The position numbers were made by a program, and so were the translations under genes. From Chloroflexota bacterium (lineage in GTDB: Bacteria; Chloroflexota; Anaerolineae; Anaerolineales; VGOW01): DNA of 8,132 nucleotides. Positions 3,618 to 8,132 of this stretch are shown here, one piece after another. The notes beneath the pieces were generated by a model that saw nothing but the letters and a program-made list of their open reading frames with translations, did not search any database and had not been told where the DNA came from. The stretch is from positions 1 to 8,132 of the forward strand of contig JACRLA010000454.1 of the NCBI GenBank assembly GCA_016215145.1, in the 5' to 3' direction. Positions within the stretch are counted from its first letter, which is position 1; each line of letters begins with the position of its first letter.

Positions 3618-6044
3618 ATGCGCTTCGACCTCATTTCCTTTATTCTCGGTTTCGTCACTGCCGCCATTTTGGTTGGCGTGATCTTTCGCTTTCGCGCGCA
3701 ATTGATCGCGCTGCGAGATCGATTCGTTGCCTGGTACAAGAAAGTGCGCGAGAGTCTGACTTCGGGCAACGACAAACGTTATCGCGAAGACGTGCAAACG
3801 CTGTGGCAAAAGAATCATCTCGCCGGAACCATCCTCAACTACGACGACATCTTTGTGCAGCCGCGCTTTTGGATGGACTTGCCGCCCACCGAGCCGGACA
3901 AAGAAGAAGAACTCGATCTGACGACGGTGATCCCCGCCACCCACGATTACCCCGAACTCGCCGCGTTTTACAAATCACCTTCGTATTCTGTTCGTGATCT
4001 CACACGCACTCATCACGATCTGGTGATCATCGGCAAGCCGGGCATGGGCAAGAGCATGATGCTGATTCAGATCGGCTTGCGCGCGGCGGCGATGGATAAA
4101 GAGTGCTTCCCCGAGCCACTTGTGCCAGCCCTTGTTCACGCCGGAGACCTTGAATTGCCCATCACCGAAAAGATGGACGTGGCGCAACCATTGTTGAATG
4201 CGGTAGCCGAGCGGTTAAGCACAATCACCGCGCCAACGTTTCCAAGTTTTTTCAAGAACATCATCAAAAACGGCACAGGCTTGATCTTGCTCGACGGCAT
4301 TGACGATCTGCCGCCGCAGCATCAGGCGCTCGCTATTGAGTGGCTCAAAAATTTCAAGGCGGCGTATCCCGGCAACCGCATCGTCGCCACGGGTCCCCTC
4401 ACCGGATATTTGCAATTTATCAATTTAGGATTCACACCCGTTGTGTTAAGCGGATTGTCGAACGATGAATATCTGGAGTTAGTGAATCGTTGGGTAAGCG
4501 CGTGGACGAAAGTTTTAGCCGCGCAGAAACGCCGACGCAAACCGGAAGATGATCCCGACCCGGCGCTGGTTTCCGGTTGGCTTATGGGCGGAACGATTGG
4601 GCGCACGCCGCTGGATGTGACCACGAAAATTTGGACAGGACTCGCCGGTGACGCCGAAGGCTCGCGCGCCAACGATTGGCTGGAAACGTTCACCCGCCGC
4701 CTGTCCTTTGCGCCCGAAGCGCACAAAGCGTTGGAACGCGCCGCCGTTGAAATGCTGACGCGAGATCGGTATGGCGTGCCGCGCGATCAACTGCGCGGAT
4801 TGATCAACCTCGCCCGTTCCTCAGTTTCCAAAGCGTCGGCGATGGATCCAGAAGATTTGATTGATGAACTCGCCAGCCCGGGTGGTTTATTAGTCAAACG
4901 ATCCGGCGGACGTTATTCATTTGCCCATCCCGTCATCGGCGGTTATCTCGCCGCCAAAGCATTGGTCGCCGACTCGATGCCGGAAGACACGCTGCTCACC
5001 GTTCAACACAACCCGACGTACGCCCCCGCCTTGCGATTCTATGCCGCGCTAGGCAACGCCGCGCCCATTGTCACGCAGCGACTCGCCACACCGCCCGACG
5101 CCATTCAATCAGATTTATTCTTCGTCGCCAATTGGTTGGGCGATGCGCCCGCCACCGCGCCGTGGCGACCCGACGTCTTCCGCAAGTTAGCACAGGTCTT
5201 CATCACGCCCACCAACCCGCTCGATCTGCGGATGCGCGCCGTGTGCGTCTTGGTAATGTCGCGCGACGAAAACGTTCTCAAACTTTTTAAACAAAGTCTG
5301 GCAAACCCCGACGCCTTCACCCGTCAATGTTCGGTGGCGGCATTGGGCGCGCTGGGCGACATCAGCGCCGTGCCCGAAATTTCAAAACTGCTTTTCGATC
5401 CCGATCTCTATGTCACCTGGTCAGCCGCGTTGGCGCTCGCCCTTATTGGCGATCAAGAATCTATTGAGGCATTGGGCAAAGCGATCTTGGAAGGAAATGA
5501 ATTACTCAAACAAGCGACGTGCGAAGCATTAGCACTGCAACCTTCGGAAGGGCACGAGATGTTGAAAGAGGCGATGAACATCAACGACATTGTGGCTCGT
5601 CGCTCTGCTGTGTTGGGTCTCAAACGAATCGGCGCAAAGGATTGGGTGTTGGCTTTGCTCGATCTCGCTTACGTCGGCGACACCCAATGGATCGTACGCA
5701 GCGCCGCCGAAGAAGCCATCCAAGAACTTCGCAACCCCACTGTGCGCTCTCCTCAATCGCTGCCACCCATTGAGCAAACAAGCTGGTTGATTGATTACGC
5801 TTCTAATAATGGGCAAGGCGTCCCCGCCGGTCCCGCCGCGCGCAACGTATTGCTGCAAGCTCTCCAAGAAGGGGAAGACAAAGTGCGAATTGCCGCCGCC
5901 GATCACTTGGGGCGCATCGCCGCCACCGAAGCCATCGCGCCCCTCACCGAAGCCGCACGCGGCAACCAACCCGCCCTTAAAGAAATGGCGTATCGCGCCT
6001 TGGCAAACATCGCTTTGGCAACCGGGCAGCGAGTGACACTTTAA
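3618..6044 (+). CDS. Membrane-anchored NACHT-type (STAND) ATPase with HEAT repeats
   Basis: An 808-residue single-pass membrane protein. Residues 5-23 are a hydrophobic helix, followed by a strongly basic stretch (24-45), which by the positive-inside rule puts the rest in the cytoplasm. Walker A is GKPGMGKS at 139-146. Walker B is GLILLDGIDD at 221-230, matching the NACHT DGxDE pattern with D for the last E. RIVATGP at 254-260 stands at the sensor-1 strand. The winged-helix end YSFAHPVIGGYLAAKAL (433-449) is the NACHT FxHxxxxEYLAA hallmark with glycine for the glutamate. About eight HEAT repeats follow, starting near 535, 565, 597, 628, 657, 689, 753 and 784. STAND ATPases are ligand-gated switches in signalling or antiviral defence; here HEAT repeats would be the sensor. 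No nuclease, protease, TIR or other effector is visible. The ATG at 3618 has no good Shine-Dalgarno sequence; AAGGA is 15 bases away. Role is inferred, fold is well supported. Confidence 0.85.
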   Translation: MRFDLISFILGFVTAAILVGVIFRFRAQLIALRDRFVAWYKKVRESLTSGNDKRYREDVQTLWQKNHLAGTILNYDDIFVQPRFWMDLPPTEPDKEEELDLTTVIPATHDYPELAAFYKSPSYSVRDLTRTHHDLVIIGKPGMGKSMMLIQIGLRAAAMDKECFPEPLVPALVHAGDLELPITEKMDVAQPLLNAVAERLSTITAPTFPSFFKNIIKNGTGLILLDGIDDLPPQHQALAIEWLKNFKAAYPGNRIVATGPLTGYLQFINLGFTPVVLSGLSNDEYLELVNRWVSAWTKVLAAQKRRRKPEDDPDPALVSGWLMGGTIGRTPLDVTTKIWTGLAGDAEGSRANDWLETFTRRLSFAPEAHKALERAAVEMLTRDRYGVPRDQLRGLINLARSSVSKASAMDPEDLIDELASPGGLLVKRSGGRYSFAHPVIGGYLAAKALVADSMPEDTLLTVQHNPTYAPALRFYAALGNAAPIVTQRLATPPDAIQSDLFFVANWLGDAPATAPWRPDVFRKLAQVFITPTNPLDLRMRAVCVLVMSRDENVLKLFKQSLANPDAFTRQCSVAALGALGDISAVPEISKLLFDPDLYVTWSAALALALIGDQESIEALGKAILEGNELLKQATCEALALQPSEGHEMLKEAMNINDIVARRSAVLGLKRIGAKDWVLALLDLAYVGDTQWIVRSAAEEAIQELRNPTVRSPQSLPPIEQTSWLIDYASNNGQGVPAGPAARNVLLQALQEGEDKVRIAAADHLGRIAATEAIAPLTEAARGNQPALKEMAYRALANIALATGQRVTL

Positions 6045-6047
6045 AAA

Positions 6048-6080
6048 AAACACGGAGTGTCTGCGAGACACTCCGTGTTT
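6048..6080 (-). terminator. Hairpin terminator between converging genes
   Basis: A perfect 15-bp stem (6048-6062 and 6066-6080) with loop GCG. On the minus strand the stem runs into eight T residues (6050-6043), the full form of an intrinsic terminator for the pgeF-yggS-yggT-yggU transcript. On the plus strand it follows the NACHT stop by three bases but ends in only three T residues, so it could act in both directions with less strength for the NACHT gene. The A-run overlaps the NACHT stop codon. Confidence 0.88.
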
Positions 6081-6091
6081 GAACGCCACCG

Positions 6092-6436
6092 CTATTCGTC
6101 CTCATCACCTGCCGCGCGTTTCTTGTCAACCTTATACTGCTTCAACTTGTCGTCAATCTGTTCAGCCGATAAGCCCATCACGCTCACAACTTTTTGCGAA
6201 TGAGTCTCACCCGCCACGATATTGATCTTATTTTTGGAAACGCCCAGCGCCTCTGCCAAAAGTTGGATCACCGCCTCATTCGCCGCCCCTTCCACAGGGG
6301 GCGCCGTCACCCGCACCTTGAGCGTATCATCGCTCATAAAGCTGACGATCTCATTTTTGCGCGCGCGCGGAATCACCTTGATCGTCAACGCCGCCCCACC
6401 CTCACCATGACCGAATTGAAATTTATGTTGAGGCAT
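6092..6436 (-). CDS. yggU: YggU/DUF167 family small protein
   Basis: A 114-residue cytoplasmic protein of the DUF167 (YggU) family; the molecular role is not established. The core spans about 16-88: an alpha/beta unit with TIKVIPRARKNEI, then the signature LKVRVTAPPVEGAANEAV and LLAEALGV, then INIVAGETHSQKVV. The family core alone is about 75-95 residues, so the charged tail (about 90-114, many K, D and E) is extra. The ATG at 6436 is supported by AAGGA (6446-6450) nine bases upstream. It starts 16 bases after the yggT stop, in the order yggS-yggT-yggU that is common in bacteria, and is the last gene of its transcript before a strong terminator. Gene symbol is by family. Confidence 0.9.
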   Translation of the reverse strand: MPQHKFQFGHGEGGAALTIKVIPRARKNEIVSFMSDDTLKVRVTAPPVEGAANEAVIQLLAEALGVSKNKINIVAGETHSQKVVSVMGLSAEQIDDKLKQYKVDKKRAAGDEDE

Positions 6437-6452
6437 AATCGTATTTCCTTAG

Positions 6453-6725
6453 TTACCGAAAAAGTGATCTAACAATAGTTGACAACACCGGCACTACCAA
6501 AAATTCCATCAGAAGGATCGCCACCATCGGGCTGAAGTCAAACATCCCGGCTTGCGGCAGCACGCGGCGTATCGGCGCCAGGATCGGCTCGGTCAGATCG
6601 AAAATAAATTTAACAACCGGGTTATACCGATCCACTTGCACCCACGACATTAAAATACGAGCAAGGATCAAGAGCGAAAATAATTGCGAGAGTAATTGTA
6701 GCAGTGAAATAAGAGTCGTTGCCAT
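6453..6725 (-). CDS. yggT: YggT/YlmG family membrane protein
   Basis: A 90-residue integral membrane protein with two hydrophobic helices (about 3-24 and 64-85) around a conserved loop. The loop carries the family features ARILMSWV, NPVVKFIFDLTEPILAPIRRVLP and DFSPMVAILL. YggT/YlmG proteins sit near division and cell-wall genes in Gram-positives and have plastid relatives linked to thylakoid organisation; the exact role is unsettled. Two in-frame ATGs exist, at 6731 and 6725. The AGGA of the ribosome site (6731-6734) overlaps the first ATG and is five bases from the second, so I chose 6725 (MATTLISLL). The gene follows the yggS stop by seven bases, so the two are translationally close and surely cotranscribed. 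Confidence 0.92.
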   Translation of the reverse strand: MATTLISLLQLLSQLFSLLILARILMSWVQVDRYNPVVKFIFDLTEPILAPIRRVLPQAGMFDFSPMVAILLMEFLVVPVLSTIVRSLFR

Positions 6726-6730
6726 ATACA

Positions 6731-6735
6731 TCCTA
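6731..6735 (-). promoter_or_regulatory. Ribosome binding site deciding the yggT start
   Basis: TAGGA on the minus strand, five bases before the ATG at 6725. It overlaps both the stop codon of yggS (6733-6735) and the alternative ATG at 6731, which favours 6725 as the real start and places the site inside the yggS stop, an arrangement that couples the two genes. Confidence 0.45.
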
Positions 6736-7467
6736 TAAGTTTTTCGGTGGAGCGAAAATCGCCCGCCCTATTCTTACCATCGTCGCCCCTTCTTCAATTG
6801 CCACTTCAAAATCATCGGTCATGCCCATCGAAAGATGAGACCAATGTGCTACTGGAAATTGCTTCGCAAGTTTATCACGCAATTGGCGTAATTTCCTAAA
6901 CACCGGTCGCGCCGCCTCTGCCGCCTCCACCATCGGCGCCATCGTCATCAGCCCGCGCACTTGCAGATTCGGCTGTGCCAGAATCGATTCGATGATCGCG
7001 CATAACTGATCCCACTGAACGGCGTCCTCAAAATGATTCGCTTGCAGACCGTATTTGGATTCTTCGCCTGAGACATTGCACTCCAACAGGATTGACAAAG
7101 GCGGCGCTGTTTGGAGTGCCGCCACCGCGCGACTCAACTTCTCTGCCAGTGATGCCGACTCTACCGAATGTACCCACTCAAAATTTTCCGCCACATCTCT
7201 CGCCTTGCGGCTTTGAATGTGACCGATCATATGCCACGTAATTTGTTGCGAGTCGTTGCGCGTGGCGTTTATTTTCTCGCTTGCCTCTTCCACTCGGTTC
7301 TCGCCAAAATCTTTATGACCCAGTGATCGCAATTCCAGAATATCGTTTAACGATCTGCCTTTAGATACAGCGATCAGCGTCACATCCTTCGGATCGCGCC
7401 CGGCGCGTTGAGCAGCAGAGGCGAGGCGATCACAAATGATGGAATAACGATCTTGAAGAGTAGACAT
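6733..7467 (-). CDS. yggS: PLP homeostasis protein, YggS/YlmE family
   Basis: A 244-residue cytoplasmic, single-domain alanine-racemase-fold protein that binds pyridoxal 5'-phosphate and buffers the PLP pool; the family shows no enzyme activity of its own. The PLP lysine is K36 in LIAVSKGRS. Other family marks are FGENRVEEASEKI (about 54-66), WHMIGHIQSRKAR (about 78-90; the usual GxLQxNK is GHIQSRK here), ECNVSGEESKYGL, VRGLMTMAP and the phosphate-binding end LSMGMTDDFEVAIEEGATMVRIGRAIF. An in-frame ATG at 7491 would add eight residues (MFVTFVIK), but these are encoded by a degenerate intergenic repeat. The ATG at 7467 gives the usual family N-terminus, so I chose it. No clear Shine-Dalgarno sequence is seen. 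It lies 151 bases after pgeF, separated by a palindromic repeat, and 7 bases before yggT. Confidence 0.94.
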   Translation of the reverse strand: MSTLQDRYSIICDRLASAAQRAGRDPKDVTLIAVSKGRSLNDILELRSLGHKDFGENRVEEASEKINATRNDSQQITWHMIGHIQSRKARDVAENFEWVHSVESASLAEKLSRAVAALQTAPPLSILLECNVSGEESKYGLQANHFEDAVQWDQLCAIIESILAQPNLQVRGLMTMAPMVEAAEAARPVFRKLRQLRDKLAKQFPVAHWSHLSMGMTDDFEVAIEEGATMVRIGRAIFAPPKNL

Positions 7468-7473
7468 TTTAAT

Positions 7474-7506
7474 CACGAATGTCACGAACATGCGAATTTA
7501 ACGAAT
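7474..7506. repeat. Degenerate CGAA-spaced repeat upstream of yggS
   Basis: CGAA or CGAAT recurs at 7476, 7485, 7493 and 7502, spaced 9, 8 and 9 bases. It is less regular than the heptamer tracts but of the same kind, and its low information argues against the yggS start at 7491 that lies inside it. Confidence 0.35.
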
Positions 7507-7518
7507 AGAGCGATCAGG

Positions 7519-7607
7519 CGTCATTGCGAGGAGCGTGCTTTTCGCGACGAAGCAATCTCGCGTCAGCGAAGTCTGAGATTGCTTCGCAAAGAACGCTCGC
7601 AATGACG
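7519..7607. repeat. Palindromic dispersed repeat, copy 2 (CGTCATTGCGAG ends)
   Basis: An 89-bp imperfect inverted repeat with the same arms as the copy at 1875-1957. The outer arms are CGTCATTGCGAG at 7519-7530 and its reverse complement at 7596-7607. The inner arms are CGAAGCAATCTC at 7548-7559 and its reverse complement at 7575-7586. The loop and the arm spacers differ between copies, as expected of an old dispersed repeat family. It fills most of the space between pgeF and yggS, starting 11 bases after the pgeF stop, and would be transcribed as a hairpin in their common mRNA. Confidence 0.82.
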
Positions 7608-7618
7608 GAGTCATGGAA

Positions 7619-8132
7619 TCATCTTAACGCAATCAACGCCCCAAACCGTCCGGTCTTGCCCTGCTCGGCGCGGTGCGAAAAGAATAAATCGTTTCGACAC
7701 GAGGTGCAGATGCCCGCAACCTCGATCTGTTCCACACCTGCTTCTTGCAAGGCAATTCGATTCGCCGCCCAAAGATCGAAATGATATCGCTCACCTTTTT
7801 TGATCAACACCTCATCCGAGTTTTTAAATGCGCCGCGCACTGCCGTCACAACTTCATCGCCCACTTCATAATGATCGGCGCAAATAGACGGAGCAATGCC
7901 AGCGATGAGGTGGCGCGGTTGGGAGCTATAAGTTTCGTTCATCGCCTTCACCAGCGAGGCGGCAGCCCCGGAGATCGTCCCTTTCCATCCAGCGTGAACG
8001 ATCCCAATCGCGCGTTGAATCGGATCATACAAAATGATCGGCACACAATCGGCGAAACGTTGAAAGAGAGTCACGCCGTGTTTGTTGGTCGTCACGCCAT
8101 CAGCTTTGATCGCTTCACGCTCGCCGCGCGGC
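7619..8132 (-). CDS. pgeF: Peptidoglycan editing factor PgeF / YlmD (laccase-domain), 5' end outside the window
   Basis: The C-terminal 170 or so codons of a YlmD/YfiH-family protein. Family members carry a metal-binding Cys-His-His site, act as purine nucleoside deaminase/phosphorylase in vitro, and in E. coli prevent L-Ser misincorporation into peptidoglycan. The visible sequence starts in the typical stretch RGEREAIKADGVTTN and keeps two of the metal ligands: the Cys of LFQRFADCVP and the His of GIVHAGWKGT. Later family marks are IAGIAPSICADHYEVGDEV, FDLWAANRIALQEAG and a final ICTSCRNDLFFSHRAEQGKTGR, the last with the usual SHR and GR. The first ligand His would lie in the part outside the window. 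The frame is open to the right edge, so any start within the window (for example a GTG at 8095) would be too short. It leads the yggS-yggT-yggU cluster. Confidence 0.94.
   Translation of the reverse strand, partial: PRGEREAIKADGVTTNKHGVTLFQRFADCVPIILYDPIQRAIGIVHAGWKGTISGAAASLVKAMNETYSSQPRHLIAGIAPSICADHYEVGDEVVTAVRGAFKNSDEVLIKKGERYHFDLWAANRIALQEAGVEQIEVAGICTSCRNDLFFSHRAEQGKTGRFGALIALR

Noticed and set aside
5529..6089. 186-residue open frame on the minus strand opposite the HEAT repeats
   Set aside because: It is antisense to the NACHT-HEAT gene, crosses the shared terminator, has no ribosome site and resembles no family I know.
7408..7784. Plus-strand open frames through palindromic copy 2
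   Set aside because: They join antisense of yggS or pgeF with the translated repeat, giving the basic, Ser/Arg-rich peptides typical of such repeats.

Overview
The window is about half G+C and reads as a bacterial chromosome segment. The gene families, the domain style of the large ATPase, the near-leaderless genes with TATAAT boxes and the intergenic spaces filled with heptamer tracts suggest a member of the Chloroflexota, probably Anaerolineae-like. That placement rests on remembered family resemblance, not on a search.

Layout. Positions 1-1743 hold a minus-strand block: obgE (ribosome-associated GTPase), a 68-codon small ORF, and the first 68 codons of nadD (NAD biosynthesis), which runs off the left edge. 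Positions 1744-1971 are a divergent intergenic space with a near-leaderless obgE promoter, seven exact-length heptamers and a long palindromic dispersed repeat. Positions 1972-6044 hold three plus-strand genes. The first is a TPR-like protein of unknown function closed by a strong hairpin. The second is a coiled-coil/C4 zinc-ribbon protein with its own consensus promoter, which puts the start codon at about +1. The third is an 808-residue membrane-anchored NACHT-type ATPase with about eight HEAT repeats. Positions 6045-6091 hold a hairpin terminator shared by converging genes. Positions 6092-8132 are a minus-strand cluster pgeF-yggS-yggT-yggU, related to the ylm cluster that lies next to the division genes in many Gram-positives.

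Most of the genes are housekeeping: ribosome assembly, NAD synthesis, PLP homeostasis, peptidoglycan fidelity and membrane/division-linked YggT. The main accessory-looking gene is the NACHT-HEAT protein. It has a usable nucleotide-binding core and a repeat sensor, but no recognisable effector domain.

The intergenic DNA is unusually structured. Five separate tracts repeat with a period of exactly 7 nt but with unrelated unit sequences, and one of them lies in frame inside the zinc-ribbon gene. Two copies of a CGTCATTGCGAG-ended palindromic element flank genes. Two hairpin terminators share a stem framework with compensated differences. A 118-bp inverted-repeat element forms most of the small ORF between obgE and nadD.
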